From: Drosophila pseudoobscura
Lineage: Eukaryota; Arthropoda; Insecta; Diptera; Drosophilidae
Reading direction: 5' to 3'
DNA: 64,000 nt
Assembly: GCF_009870125.1 (NCBI RefSeq)
Contig: NC_046679.1
Location: forward strand, 2,480,001-2,544,000
In this document: piece after piece, positions 25,671-40,700 of the stretch
Numbering within the stretch: position 1 is the first letter of the stretch
Layout of the letters: each line of letters opens with the position of its first letter
Translations under genes and position numbers: made by a program
The notes under the pieces: generated by a model
The model's input: the letters and a program-made list of their open reading frames with translations, nothing else
Told to the model about the DNA's origin: nothing
Database searches by the model: none

Positions 25671-28039
25671 GCTCCATAATGGAGCAATCTCTTTGCTGAT
25701 GTTCATTTTCCTCCTGCCCCATTCCTTGCTCCTCCCTTTTTTGTTCGTGTTGTATTTTCATAATTTTTTGCATATTCAAAATAACTTTGGCGCAAAACAG
25801 ACATCGGACACACATCCCTACACGGCGTATGACTGACGGCGCTGAGCGTTTCCGTTTGTCAGCTGGTTGCGGTCTGGATATGGGACTCTGCGATGCTCTG
25901 GGACGCTGGGACACTGGATGCTGTCACAGCTTGGGGTAGACATTCCACTTGGCTGTGGCTCTGGCTCTGACTCTGGGTTTGACTTGACTTTGCATTCGCA
26001 GAATACGCGATCGTTTAGCCACGGAGTAACACAAGCACAAACAATCGTTTTAGCGGAAAGAAAGAAGGCCTGCCCCATGCGTCAAATGCTCTTCACACTT
26101 CGCCTAGGCGCTAGTGCCCTTCCTTCTATGGCCCTTACTCCCCCCGCAGCCACGAATCTTCCAGTTCGAGTTTGAGTCTGAGTTCGGGTTCAAGTTTTCA
26201 GTTTCATTCATGTTTCTGTTTATTTTCTTAAAGCGTGAAGTTTTGTGCCGACCGGGCATGGGATGCTCGCATGGGTGGCCGCATGGAATGTGTGTGCGTT
26301 CGTTCAGATAAGTCCGAGTACTCGTATTAGTCACTTCAAATAACGGAAAACTATTCATAAAAATTTTCTCAGTATCAGCAAGTATTTTGCTTAAGCAAAG
26401 TTCAATATATAAGAATTATACGAAAGAGATTCGCACAAATCTGATTAGCCTGAATTCAATATAATTTTAAGAGTTTCTTATGAATGCAGTTCTGCAGAGC
26501 GAGAAACTCGTACAGCAAAGAAATTGTATAGAATAAGTTTAAGAAATTACAGATCAAATATTGTTATAATTGTTTCTTATCAAACGCTTTCCCAGACAAA
26601 ACTGAAGATTCAAAGTACTATCATTATCATTTATCGCCATCCTAATTAGTCTCAACGCAATCTTTAACAAGAATATCATCTCTACATCCTCTCGCAATAA
26701 ATTAATTAGCACTTGCAGAAGAGGTCAAAGGCCACACGGAACGCACTCTCAAGTGATCCAAGTGGCAAACTCCGTCCCTCTCTTGCACGAGTCTTGCAGT
26801 TCCAATTGCAATTGCACTTTGTATCTATAACTGCATCGCACACGTACTCGTATCCGTACCAGGCAATCCATGCAGTCCATCCATCTGTGTCGTTAAGTAC
26901 ACTCGAAAGTCACGAAGCATTAAAGATGCAAACAAGCTGAATGAATGGCGGCAAGAACAACAAGAACAACAAGAACAACGGCGAAAATACATAAATACAA
27001 AGTGACTACAGTTTGTTTTCATTTAAATTGAAATTGAAGTCCACACAGAGGTCCAGTCCTGCTGCAAGTTGGAGCTGGTCCGACGGCCCCAGGCTGTAGG
27101 CCACAGGCGTCCCGAGCGAGCCGCTCCAGCCGCAGACCCATTGCAAATATTGCCCCGACTCTGAGTGCTGACTCCGACTCCAACTGCAACTACAAGTACG
27201 ACTCCAGCCGCAACTCCAACTTGGGACCCAGACGGAGATGATTTTCATTGTTTTGTTTCGCTGTAATTCTCGCGCTTTGAAAATTGCATTACAAACAGAG
27301 GCACAGCCCCAGAGAGGAGCAGAGGATCAGAGGAGCAAAAAAGCAAAGCAGAACAAGAGCAGGCAGCGAGAACAAAGTATCCGCTGGGAGCTCTCCGGCC
27401 CCCCGACCCGACCAAGTGACGGGGGACAAGATGCTGGGGGACACAAGAGCGTGTTGCAATGTCTCACAACATGCCACGCACTATGCTTCTTCTGGGGGCA
27501 CTCTGCAGAGGACCGAGAGAACCAGAGAAGGAACTTCAAAACCCCAAGCCGAAGGTTGAATAATCTTTAGAAATCGATTTTCGGTATAGGATGGTTGGAA
27601 GGAATTATAAGTATATCAAATCATGATCTATATTCAATGTTTCGATTTATTTTTAGCTTTTATTGTGTCCAATATACAGCTTTAATAATATTTCAAGGGA
27701 TTACTTCCTATGTGAAGACATCTTTCATTTATATTGAGGGTATTCTTAATTTTCGATTAGGGTATAAAGAGCTTTTCGCTGTCCCCAGTCAAAGTGCGTC
27801 TCGCACCAATTCGCACTGCTGTTGATGATGTCGTTCTCTGTCCGATAATCATGCCAATGATGATGATCTCCAGTCGGGTTTCGACTGGCGGTAATGATGC
27901 TGCCTTGCCTCCCAGCCGCTTGAGGGTACCCTCTTCTCCACCAATTGAACCCAACCCCAGCCCAAACCATCCCATCTCATAATTATAATTACGCCCCGGC
28001 ACCAGCACCAGCACCAGCACCGACAGAAGAAGGGTAGGG

Positions 28040-28073
<34 letters not shown>

Positions 28074-28081
28074 TCTCTCTG
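28040..28081. repeat. CT microsatellite
   Basis: About twenty CT units with one interruption; a CACCAG repeat (27999-28023) lies just before it. Confidence 0.9.
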
Positions 28082-28223
28082 CGACCGAGTTGAAGACTGT
28101 TCTTCCCCGGGTTCCGCATTGGGAAACTTGATGAAGCACTGGAATTCGCTTTGCAAATAACAAGCAATTGTCGTTGTCAATGTTCGTTTCCGTTTAGTTC
28201 ACTCTGTGTTTGTGGCTTCCAAT

Positions 28224-28260
28224 GGAGTGGAGTGGAGTAGAGTGGAGTGGATCGGAGTGG
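28224..28260. repeat. GGAGT pentamer repeat
   Basis: Five to six GGAGT units with two variants. Confidence 0.85.
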
Positions 28261-28830
28261 AGGAGCAACCTCTTGGGTTGCGTGTTAGGCTCTGGGGCAC
28301 TTCTCCTCCGTAATACGCATTTTCTGTGAATGATTCCCTTCCCCTCTGTGTCGCCAGTTATTTGCTAATGGGCGCTAATTGAGTTTAAAATGCGACTAAA
28401 AGGATATATCTTCTTTTTTCCCCGGTTTTCTTCAGGGTGGGAAGGTGGACTAACGGTAGCCCCCATTTGATGCTGCGAATGCCGCACGCATCTCCGAAAA
28501 TGAAATTTAACAAAAGTCAAGATCGAAAGCCGCAAAATTACAACTCGGAAAGACACGAAAGACTCTGCAGCTGTCGTTCATTTGGAGATCTCACACTCCC
28601 TCTCTCCACATCTCTCGGGGGATCTCGAAATAAGTGACTGTTGATGGGCATTATGCCGGAGGATCGCCCCAATTTGCCGCAGTGCTGACAAACAGCTCAC
28701 AATTTCGTTACATGACAATACAGCAAACGCCCCCAGAAAACACAACCAAAACAGTTTTCAAGATCAGTTCTATATATAGAGATTCGATGGCCATATCTCC
28801 GGAGGAGCCTGAAGGTGGGGTAAGTAAGCC

Positions 28831-28848
28831 ACTTCCGGTTTTGGCGCG
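28831..28848. promoter_or_regulatory. Adjacent ETS and E2F-type sites
   Basis: ACTTCCGG (28831-28838, an ETS consensus in reverse) directly abuts TTTTGGCGCG (28839-28848). Composite ETS/E2F elements are known in cell-cycle gene control of other animals. Confidence 0.4.
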
Positions 28849-29000
28849 TGCTCAGAACCCACTCCAAGGAAACGAAACAATTGAGGAGAAATGTCTGCCT
28901 GCTGCCTGAAAACTTGAAATGAAAATCAAACTAATTTTGGAACGGAGAAGGGCAGAGAGAGAGAGAGTGAGAGAGAGCCGGGTTTTAATAATAAATTATA

Positions 29001-32000
29001 TAACTTTAATGACGTCACTGACATTTATGGCTCGCACAAAAGTTGGCAAAATAGGTCAAGCCGCGGGATAAATGATGGCGCAGCAACAGCATCCCGAACC
29101 GAACAGAACCCCAGCTAATCCTCATTACCCTTTCGTGGCTCTCACTCCTGCTTTCGGCTCAATGACCAAGTAAATCACAAAAGAAAATAAAAATGTCCAA
29201 AGAAAGTGTCCACAAAAGGGGACAACAACCCAAAATACAAATACTCGTAAAAGCTGAACCAAAGCCCAAAAGATCCCGATCCCCGATCCCCGATCCCCTG
29301 GCTAAGCCTTAGCTGATTTTGAATGCAAATTTCCTCTAGGGTCCATTTGATGGCATTGTCTTGCTAATAGCGCAACTGGGCATTTGCCTCCTTTCTCCTT
29401 GCGTTGCACGGTCATTAGCCGCATCCGTGACCCCGTGGCGGACACTCATCCCGCAGATCCTGAGCATCGCGGATGCTATGGTGCTGCAGATGCTATAAAG
29501 ATGCTGCCGGGGCAGTTTCCCATCATCAAGAGCATCCCTTTTGCCGATCCCCTGTCCGACCACGGGGCAATCAAATGTATCAAACTTCTGTTTGCGCTTG
29601 GGATAGAGGCCTGGTTCTGGTCCTGGTCCTTGTCCTTGTCCTGGTCCAGTTTTCAGTTTTATGAAAAGGGGCACTTCATGTAAATTACGAGATCTAACCC
29701 TTCCAGCTCTCCGTCCCAGCCTCTCCAGCCCATCCCATTTGCTGATCATTTCGTTTAGCGCTCAAACCATGTAGAAAATTTTATGCTTAATTTTAAGTGT
29801 TTTTTGTCCCGGAAAAGCGAAAAAAAATAAAAGAAAAGCAAAGCAAAGCGAACGACCATTGAATGGAAAGTGTCTTAAGCTGCTTTATGGGAATTACGCT
29901 CGCCTTTACAGCAGGCCCATGTCAAACCATGGACGGACGGGATCGTGATCGGGATCACAAAGGTCGTTACAGCTTTCTTATAAAAGTGCCACATAAAGCT
30001 GTCGGATGGCAGTGGTGCCAGTGGCGGCGGGATGCTCCTATTGTGATCTTTTTCGGGGCACAAAAGTAAACAGAAACATAATGGAAAACGCTTTTGTGTA
30101 AAATGAATCTGAAATGGAAATAGAAAACTCTTTTGGAACAAGAAAAAAAAGGAGATCTTGGCGGTTACAAGTCAATTTCTGTGAGTGAATGGCAGGCACA
30201 ACACAACCCCCATATAGGAGAGCAGACACGCATTCATTATTAGATCTCCACAGAACATGGGAGAACAAAACTTTTATGGCTGTTTCCCATGTCTCAATTA
30301 GCCGGCAAAAGCCCTTTGCGGGACCCGAACTCAAGACCAACTACGAATCATCAATTAGTGGAACCAGCGTACACATGCCATTGATGATCTCACAGTCAAC
30401 CCACTTTCTCGGTCTCAATTCACTTGAAGGAGGAGATCTTAATCGTTGAGCAGAGCCCAAAGAACAGTGCGCCCCCTCTCTGATTACACTAAATCATTGA
30501 GAAAACGAAATGAATTTTGAATATGGGAGAAATCTATTAAAAATGCCCCAGCATAAATTTCAATTTATAACGCCTAGACCTCATAGAGACTGAGGAGAGA
30601 GAGAGGGAAAGAAACAGAGACTGATCCCTACTGAGAATGAGGCCACAGAAGAGTACAACGAACCCCCAACGAAACACACATACGAAATTCATAGAAATCC
30701 AAAACAGTCCCATAGGCAGGGGAGCAGCAGACAGAACGGGGCACAAGTGCTCAAGCTTACCCCTAGATGATGCTGTGGAAGCCGAAACTTTATGAAACAC
30801 GGCACTTGAGAAATCCGATAGCTGATAGCTGGATGGATACGAATACACGGGGCACTCCAGATTCTTGAGCTTGATTCGTCGCATTGTTGTCGATTGGGGT
30901 CTGAGTTTGGGCTGCTTCTGCTGCTGCTCTACTTTTGGTACCGCGATTGATTATTTACGAGCTGCCGCAAATGGGTTGGACGTCACGTAATATAGCGACA
31001 AGCATTTCCGATGATTAATCATAAGTTCCATTGTTCTATCTAGATCGGTGGATGCTCAATGCGCACTTTCCCAGAGGACGGATGGATGAGAGTGTGGCCC
31101 AAAGTGCTACCAGCCATCCACATGGTCTTAATTGCGTTTTAAGTAGCTCCAGGAGCCAGTACGATGCCGGGGCACAGGTGGCTCCTTGCTCCAGCAGGAA
31201 ATATATATGTTTGTGTGTTTTATGTATCTGTATCTTGCCTCACAGATGATGCAAGAGTATGCATGGGTATGAGAAAAAAAAAACTAGTTTCCCGTAGAGC
31301 AGCAGCAACAACAGCCACCCCATGCAAATGATGATCGCTGAATTAGTAATGCATTTTGCCCGTTGTTTAACCATGGCTCATAAAGTATTCGGAAATATTC
31401 ATTAATTTGTGCAGCGACAAGCAGCCTCGCAGCACAATTTTCCATTTCCCAATCCAATGGGTGCCCGGAGGATATTCAAATGAGATTTTTCCACACCGAT
31501 TTTTCGCACTCCCAACGCCTGATAAGGGTCTGCGTCTGGGTCTGGGTCTGGGTCTGGCGGCTGTGGATGGTGATGATGATGATTATGCAGCAGCTTTGTG
31601 CCAAGGCGTCAAGTAAAAAACTGCATTTGCCAGCATCCCGCCGCCAGACCCTCCCAGAAAACTACACAGCACAACCATCGCTCCAGAGGCAGAGAGAGAG
31701 AGGAGGAGAAAAAAAAACATGAGCCTGACGCCTTTGACGGCGTGGCGTGTGAAATCTTTGGGTTTACTTAGAGCTACTCAATGCCAGGGCCCAGCACTGA
31801 GATGCGAATGCTGATGGTGTTGGTGCTCCTGCTGCTGCTGGAGGATTGTAGGACTGTAGATCTGTAGGACGACTGGTGACGCTTGGACTGGGTGAACTGA
31901 TGCTATTTCTGGCATATCAGCGCTCTGCCAAAAGGAGGGTGAGGTTTTCATTTTTTTCATTTGTTTCCCCTTTTGAGAGGGGTGGTCTGGCAGGCTCTGG

Positions 32001-34750
32001 GTGAGTGACTGGCGCAAGGTTACGAGCATTCGCTGGTGCCCTTCCCCTCTGCTCTCCTGCCCATCCTCTGGATCTTTGGGTAACTCTTTCCTAGCTTTTT
32101 TCCATGTTTTTCTTGGGATTGCAGCCGCTTGGCTGCATTCGCGGGTAACGGCAATTTGTAGCTCTTGTGGGATTTGGGACTTGGGTTTATGCTGTTCCTT
32201 GGGTTGGGTATCATGATCATCGTCATTATGCTGCATAGCGCAGCGCAAACACAATAAACAGTCAAAAGGAATCAAGATTTCGGCTCCTAGGATTCAACGA
32301 AACTTGAATACTCTAAAAACTCAGATCACATGGGGATTTTAAGGATGAAAACGAATGGAACTTTTAAGTCCAATAAGATTGGTTCAGGATATATGCTAAG
32401 GTCTAATAATAAGTAATTGATCTTTAGGTCTTTTCCTTAACCTTTCAAAAGTCTGAGCAATCTATAGGCATAGAAACCTCGACAGTCGATAGTGCTCACC
32501 ATCATACCAAGCATCTTAGCGGAGGGGGTTACCCTCTGGGAAGGGTATACGCCCATAAACAAGGAACATAATCAAGCAAACTTTTTCCATTCATTCTTTC
32601 CATTTTTTCTTGACATCTTTTGTACGCAGTTCTCCTTCTTTATTTTGTTCATAAAAATCTTTGGGGTTGATGCATTTTTTTGTTTTTGTTTTTTTGGTTT
32701 CGACTGCGCTGCTGCCGCTCCTTATTACAAAACACTTGAAATTTTCAACATGAATTTACCCTTTTTCTTATAATTTATAACATAATTTTTGACTGTTTTT
32801 TGTTGTTTTTTTCCGCAGGCCTATCAATGGCATACCATGGGGCGGCGCTTTCTTTACATGACAGGGAAAAGGGAGAGACAAGAGGAGGAAAAAAAGAAAA
32901 GACAAGAAAAAAGCATTTTCATTTGAGGGAAAATGTTTTGTTCGAAATGGGATAAAAATTAGCTTAACAAAATGCTTTATTTGGCAGGCCGAAGCGTGTT
33001 CGGGCGCAAGAAGTCTCAATAAGAAAAAAATATAAAAAAATACCACAATGGGAGACATTTTTTTCGACGATTTTTTCCCTGTAATAAATGTAAATAAAAG
33101 TGCCAGAGGGAAAATAGCTTATGACACTCAATTTGAGATACTTTTTCATGAATTTCTTTTCGCAATAAATATTAATTAGGGTTTATTGCGTTGCAGAGGA
33201 ATCCGAACGCTGACATCTGTCTCTGTCATATGTGATTCTGGAATTGGCATTTCTAATTATCCCTTTTGGGATCAAACCCTCCCAAACGCCTTAAATTCAA
33301 ATTGCAAAATTGCAATTTCAAATTCCAGAAACGCAATAAATTATTCGCCAAAGAATGGGAAGAAAAAAAACACGAGAAAATCCCTGGGCCATGCATATGG
33401 AAAAATCTTCATTGAAGGGTGCGCATGCGCAGATCTTCAGATCGATCCAAATTCCCAATCGATGGGAATCGGCACCCTAAAGGACCTACTTTTTCCTTAC
33501 CTAATCTTGGGCAAAAAACCTGAGACAAAGTCTGGGGTTCGTGTTCCGCTTCGGGGTTGGGGTTGTATGCGAAATTATCATTGTTTGCTCGGAAGAGTCC
33601 TAGCAAATTGCAAAAATTCGTGACGCACCCAAATCGCGATCCCTTTCCCAAAAGGCGAGAGGCAAGAGGGAGAATAGCAGCATGATATTAACCGTAATGT
33701 ATGTTCAATAAATATTTGGTAATTAAATAAATAGCAGCTGTGCAGCTTTGATCAGTGCCAAGGGTCGCTTCGATAGAGGGTTGAGCCAGAGTCGAGAGTC
33801 GAGAGTGCTACAATTTCACTTTCCTTGATTTCGTCGTGGGATTCCTTTGATACACTGATGGGAACGTTCTCTTGCGGCGAAAGTGGGTCAGTTGTTGGAT
33901 AGTTCCCTATCTTTTTTTTTGGGTTGCTTCCAACTTTATGTAAATGTAATTACAATATTTATTTGCTTGGCTTGTCTCTTCGCGTTGAGCCCTCGATTGC
34001 CCCATAATGGGGCATGCTACGGCTTTCGACTAGGTCTTTACTTCTATTCATGAAGTAATACCCTTTTCTAGTTTGATATGAAAGTCATAAATCATATTTG
34101 GGGGGAATTATCGGAAGTACTATCTTGAAATACTTGAAGGACAGCTGCAATTTGTATTTTGTAGGATAGAAAATTCCAAAGAAATCCGAATATGTAGTGG
34201 GGGCTTTAGAGGTAGCTTTCAATTCCAGTATCTACCACGAAAATCCCTCAATGATTTTCTTTCCAAGGCACACACATCTTTGCCAAGTTCTTTGCCATCA
34301 CGTGTTCATCGGAGCTCGGTAATGTTCCTCCCCGTTTGACATTTCCCAAATAAAATGTGCGGATTCGGATGTCTCCTGTGACTTTTCCCAATTTTTGCAC
34401 AATTACCCTACAATCGATGCTTTCTCCGCAAATCAATTGCGAAAAAACACAAACAAAACCCCATGACACATTGCGCTCTGAGGATAGGAGGTAGGTAACC
34501 TTACTCTACCTCACCTTGCCTCACCTTGCCACATCCTAAGAATCGCAGGGACCTCAGACAAAGCCAAGGGAAAAGGGTAAGACCAGGAAGGGTTGCGTTG
34601 CCTTGGGTTGCCTTCTGAACACGGGTTCCAAGGGGTACACGGCTATATCAAGAACCCAAAAACCAAAGACGTTTGCTACAAATTTCTATGGGGAGGACAG
34701 GGAAAAAAACCGACAGACAGACCCCAGCAAAGGGGATTTAATTGCATTTT
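29001..34750. other. Noncoding desert, middle part 3
   Basis: No supported gene. It contains GATCCCC (29273-29299), CCTGGT (29614-29647) and TCTGGG (31528-31557) repeats. AT-rich islands lie at 32270-32760 and 34050-34250. Confidence 0.45.
32529..32550. repeat. Hairpin TACCCTCTGGGAAGGGTATA closing an AT-rich island
   Basis: An ACCCT stem, short loop and AGGGT stem follow AT-rich sequence from about 32270, matching the tails of the dispersed repeats. Confidence 0.3.
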
Positions 34751-37700
34751 TTAAGCGCGCGCGCGCTTCTATTGCGAATTCTCAGCTGGCTCTCTCTCGA
34801 CTCTCGATTCCCGAGTCTCGAGTCTCTCGGTGCTGCTCCGGGCACAGTTGGAACTCGGTTCAGGGATCGATCGATCCATCCATCCATCGATCGGTAGAAC
34901 TGCGCCGCAATCGGTTAGCAACGCATCGGTGCGCATCCATTGTCATGTTAATGTTGCGAAATGTGAATTTGATTGCCTCCTGCCGTAGATCAATAAACGT
35001 CTAATGAGCCCAAGGGAAAGGTGAAAGGGTTCTCGGTCTCTCTCTGGAAGCTAAGCCCATTTGCATTTTCCACCAGCTTTTGCCTGGAATTTTCCGTTTC
35101 GTTGGCGCTGAATGGCCGCGTGTGCCACATCCCAGTGTAAGTCTCTCTTGGGGGCTATCCTGATGGGCTTTTCTCATTCAAATCTGGCCCATGTGGAGAG
35201 AGCCTCGGCTATGGCCGCAAGGCGTTTTAAGTTGCTTTCTTTTCGGGTAGCAAGTTAATTGGTTTGAAGTTTTACGCAGATTTGCATTTCACCAGGGTAC
35301 TTTTTCCGATCAACTTTGATTAGGGAAATGAGACGTTGCCAGTTTCCTTTTGTTTGCCATCAAGGTGTTGAGATGTTGGCGGGTGGGCTTTCTTCGGCTT
35401 ATTAGAGATGAAAGGAGAGCAGGAGAGAGAGTTGCGCTCTATGCAAATCTGCTTTGCTGCCAAGAAGGAAGAAGGGAAAGTGTGTGCAAGCTGAAATTCT
35501 GTAGAACCTGCTAATGAAGCTGGTTTCTCTTTCATCTGACTTGACACTTTCTCTCTAATTGATGTCCCGCCTGGAAGTAGAGTCGGGACCACTTCCTTCC
35601 ACGCAGACTCCACCAAAAACAGGAACGCAGCTTGCCAGAAAGGAAAACCCCCTGTTGGAACAATGCCAAAATAATTAGCTCCTATTGATAGAGAGGGACT
35701 CCTCGAACTCCCTGGGCGTGACACGTCACAATATGTCCACACACGCCTCTCTCCCTCACTCTCGGGCACTACCTTCTGGCAAATAAATCTCCAAAGAGAA
35801 GGACGAAGAAAGTCAAGCCAACCCAAGGCCTGGACTCCGTTCCCTTGGATCGGCGAATATATCTTGGCACGGGACAACGGCCCGGGGACTCCTTCTAGAT
35901 TATCAATGACAACCAGCAGCCGGCATCTAGCATTGTTGCAGCTTCATAATTTTCTTTCCATTTGCCACAGTTTGCCGCAGACGCTGCCACACATCCACTG
36001 CTGCAGCAGGGGTATCAGGGGCAGCTGCTGCTGCTGCTTCTGCTGCAACGGTGCCAAAGACCTCAAGCAATTGAGGCTCTCCCCCTTAAGGAAGGAAATG
36101 TTTCTCTCATTAATGGATAGCTTGTGTGTCTTCCTTAGATCTGGGTCTACACATATCTCTCTATGTATGTGTCAATGTGTGTTTTTTGCTATAAAGCGCA
36201 TTATTTTTGCATATTTTCACACACTCATACACTCGCACACACATGCAAAAAGGAAGAAATGATCCTTGCACTTTTTTGATTACTTTTCACATACAATTTT
36301 TTATGCTGCCGAGAATTTTGCATTTTGCGCGCATTTCTACACCAGAAATAAAAAGCACCACCGGCTGCTGGCTGCTGGCTGCTGCTGATACTGATCCTGA
36401 TCCTTCTCCAGTTCCTTCGCCCGATCCTGATCCTGATGAGGAGGAGAACCCTGGTGTACGTCACCCCATGGGCACAAAGTTTTCATTATGCCATTTCTCC
36501 TTCTCCCTAGTTTTTGTGTGTGTGCCAGCCTGTCTGCCTCCCCTTCTTGCCACATACCTTGCTTCCTTCCTTCCTTCTTCATTTGGTTGCTTGCTTGCCT
36601 CCTTCCTTCGCTTCGTTGGCTTCCTTGCGTGTGCATTTGCCACATAGCTCGCGCCAAGAAAACGCATATGCCACCTCGATCGCCCATAAGTAATCCTGCT
36701 CCTTACACACACACAGTCACACACACACACACATTCTTATGGAAGGACACAGAGGCATGCAATCGCATTTGGAATGAAGCAAAAATTTAATGAATCGTGG
36801 CAAAGGAGCAAAAGGAGGGCCACAGCAACAGCAACAGCCAGAGTCAGACCGAGAGCCAGAGGCCAGGGAAAATCTCTCCAAAAGTCTGAGCCAGGGGCGC
36901 AGCTGCTCGATGCCAGTTCCTTTGCCCAGGAGGAGGGTTCAACTTGATCCTCGAATTCGACTCGAACTCGTATTAGCAGTAAAGCACCACCAGTACGAGT
37001 ACCATTACCAGTAGCACAACCAGCACAGCACCATCACCATCACCATCCTCAAGAGCACCAACAACACCACCAACTACCACCCGATCGATCGACTAAGCCC
37101 ACCACAAGAGTTCCACGGCACAGCTCAAGAGTATTGCCTAGAATATTGATGAGGCTGGCAGTGGAAGAAAACTGGAATTCCTGATACCCCCTTGGACCTA
37201 ATCTTTTTAAGAGCATAGATGAAAGTCACCTACCTTTGAGGATGGGAAATATGAGACCTTAACATCAAATATTACTGGTTTAAGATCACCAGAAATGTGG
37301 GGTCTGAAAAGACTTAAAGATCGGTATCTTTAAAAACATGATTTTTGAAATCTTTCAGCATTGTTTTCGAATTACACTTTTGGCCGAACTTCAAGAAAAA
37401 TGTGAACGTTTCTTGGGTAATTATAACACATGATATTATACTTAGATTGTGTTCTTCTCATTGCAATCGTCCCCCAAAACTCAGCATAGCCCTAGTTCTC
37501 TAAATAATTTTCCTCCACTGTTCATAGGGGGGTTTTTCCTTCCCTTTGAGGGAGGGAAATTGGGGAAATGGAAATGGAAATGCGAAGGAGAAGACAGTTG
37601 CGGAAATTTATATGTGGCTCTGGCAGTCGTAAATAAATGGAACTGCCGGCGTGACAATGACCCCAAATGTTATTAATATGCCGCTGAAACAGCAGTTCCG

Positions 37701-40700
37701 TTAGACTGGAGAGGGGAGTGGAGCGTGAACGAGTGAGTCGGGGTGGAAAATGGGAAGTCGATCCATATGTGGGGCACTTATCTTGCTACTGTCTTAGGTT
37801 AGGGTCTGTGTCTGTGTCTGTGTCTGTGCCTGTGTCTGGGCAAAGCAAACAGTTCGTTGAACTTCCTTAGAGCGTGCCACATAGACAGCCGTATCTATAT
37901 AAACGATAGATACCCCATGCCCGTACCCATAAAAAATGCAGAAACTTCCCAGAAAAACTATAGCACGTGATAAGCAATAGGGGATTAGATACAGCCCCAG
38001 AATTACAGCTATATTTAGATTGCCACCATAGAAATGGGTTATAAATGAACAATCCATCGATAGATAGAGAACATTCCTGTACTTAGGAAATAACAAATAT
38101 TTTATCATTATTTCTTTACCCAAGATTATGCGATTGAATGTCATCAAGTTGTTCCATCAATTTGCGGATTATTTAAGGGCTTACCCCTAATGAAACTTCA
38201 ATGGTTCGAACGTCGAACTTCATTTATTGTTATTGCCTTTAACGGAAAATCCAACTGCAAGCTGCTTAAAGCCTTGAAGCCTGCTTTCATTTGCATAGGA
38301 GGGTGCCATATAATTTTCACCTTGAGTCCATTAAGTATTTATGAAAATGTATTGGGGATTGGGGGGACCGCAGGTTAATAATTTCGAATTAAGCACAATT
38401 ATGCTAAACAAGAATTCAATTGGAGCCCTCCGAGCAACCCTTCCCCCAATAATCGAACTCATTAGCCAACTAACAATCCCCCAATTGACTCTAAAAATAG
38501 TGAGCATTTGGGGGTTGGGGTTCCTCCGTTCGGCTTTCAACTGTGGGGCTTTTAGCCGGGGGGATCACTTACCAAATTTGTCGCCCTGCGATAAGCTACG
38601 CTCGCACTCGCCCCAGAGAAGGATGATAGTCCGAAGGCACATTAAAACCGCACAAAATATGGGACAGATGTTTGGCGGAGCGGAGTGGAGTGGCTTGTGC
38701 CACGGCCTGGGTACAAATTGAAGGTGTCAGGCTGACTCTGACGCGCGGGCGAAGGAGTAGGAGAGATGCCGGCTGGAAGGACCTCATTATTTGCTGCATT
38801 TACCGGATCGCTTCGCTTGGCTGTGTTACAGTTTTGCCTCCTTCAAGAAGGAAGAAACAAGAAACAGGAACAAAAAAAAAAAAAGAAAAACCCCGCGCAC
38901 TTTGGCACGAGCTACGACGATCAGCTGTGGCACGTTGACATTCAAGGGGGATGAAACTCGGGGCTCTTCTTCCAGGTGGCGGCGTCTAGCTTCCTAGTGG
39001 CCCCTAGCCCTTAGCCCTTAGCCTCCTGGCAAGTAAAAACTAACCTACCCCTAAGACATTCGCTGTGGCCGTCTTGACGAGTGTCTTGGGCATTCGAGAA
39101 ATTGTGCAAAATCGATTACAATGATTGCATTTTGGAGACGGAAGAGGGATACTCGGGGGATGGAAGCCCGACCCACGAACCATGAACCACGAAGCCAAGA
39201 ACCAAGCGAGGCTGCCGGGCATCAGCATCACTGGGGCAGGACAATAGCCGAGGTGCGCCGGAAGAATAATGGCATAAACATCGAGCCCATTGTCCTGGCG
39301 GAGCAGCCGAGCGGAGGGAAAACTGCAAGATGTGCGCCAGGAGCCGGCCGGAGCCCGGTGTTGCACTGATTTTCCTTGCCTCGTCTTTGTGTGCTGCATT
39401 GTTGATTTCTTGATTCCGATTCCATTTCTTCTTCCACAACAACATTTTTGCACACTTCTGTCCGTCCGTTTCGTTGGTGACATTGCGCAATGATTACCGT
39501 TGTGCGCAGCTAATGTCCTGCCAGTAATTTATATGATTTTAGGGGATCTGGATCTGCAGATTGAGCAAAGAGAGAGAGACTTCCTTGTCTCGTGCCGCTG
39601 CCCGGCAGGCCCGGTGTGCCCGACAATGTGTGCTCTGGCTCTGTGGTCAGTTTCTTGCCGTTCTGTTGCACAAATTTGACTATTGTCCTGATGCCCGAAT
39701 ACTCTGCCAGCCATCGCAGCCATCCCAGCCATCCATCCCATCGAGACTGTACCCAGCTGCGCCTCGAGTTTGTTTAGACGGCGGGGGGAGCAAAGCTTTT
39801 TGCAGCTGCCCTGCCAGCCGCTCTGATTTATGTCACCCATGTAATCAGAGCACAGACCCCGCACTGATTAAGCTACTCGGTCATTGACTCGACAAGGACA
39901 TGCAGCACGAGCACGAGCAGGAGGAGGAGCAGGAGCAGGAAGCAGCAGCTGCCACCCGTAGGAGTAGCATCGGAGCATCAGCAGCGAGAGTATCATCAAC
40001 GGGAAATCAGCCACCGTGCCACCAGCATGAGGCATGAGCCATGAGCCTTGCACCTGCCTTGCCTGCTTACAACTTACAACGGGCCCGTGCCATATCCTTG
40101 GGGGTTGGCAACCACCCCAAAGTATAGAAGCCACCACCACCAACGACACCACGATTAGCACCAGCAGTCCAGCCACCCTCTCGCGCACTCTCGCCTGGCA
40201 CTCGCAGACAGCCGTTAGATTCACACGCGCATTATCCTGGCGCTGGTTTTGCGCACTGTACTGCTCCCAGGATACCAGCTACGTATGCTGGAGGGTGTAC
40301 ACCCAGGATAACACCACCACCACCCCATGCCACCAGCAGGAGTACCACTGCTTGGTACCACCACCATGGCATATCAATTTTGTTTGCCCTGCGGAAATGG
40401 CGTTCACTTGTTCTCATTTTTCCAATTCAGAATCCAGGGGGCGAAGCGCCTCATTCAACCCTGAATGGTCTCTCGCTCAATATTCCGATTCATATTCCCT
40501 TTACAGCGATTCCCATTTTGCGCAGGACCTAAGCGCACGTGCGCTCAGATCCTGCTGCGCCTGCGCCACACTTTCGCGCTTTTGACTGACAAAAGAATCT
40601 GCTGGCGCGCACACACTCACACACACACACCCCCTCTGCACAGAGTATCCTGATGCCGGGGCTCTAGCATTTATGTTTGATATCCTGATGCCTGATGCCG

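Larger units (their letters stand above)
24001..29000. other. Noncoding desert, middle part 2
   Basis: No supported gene. It contains CA/GA (24032-24083), CT (28040-28081) and GGAGT (28224-28260) repeats. AT-rich islands lie at 25440-25670, 26330-26700 and 27560-27780. E2F-type octamers occur at 25786-25793 and 28840-28847. Confidence 0.45.
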
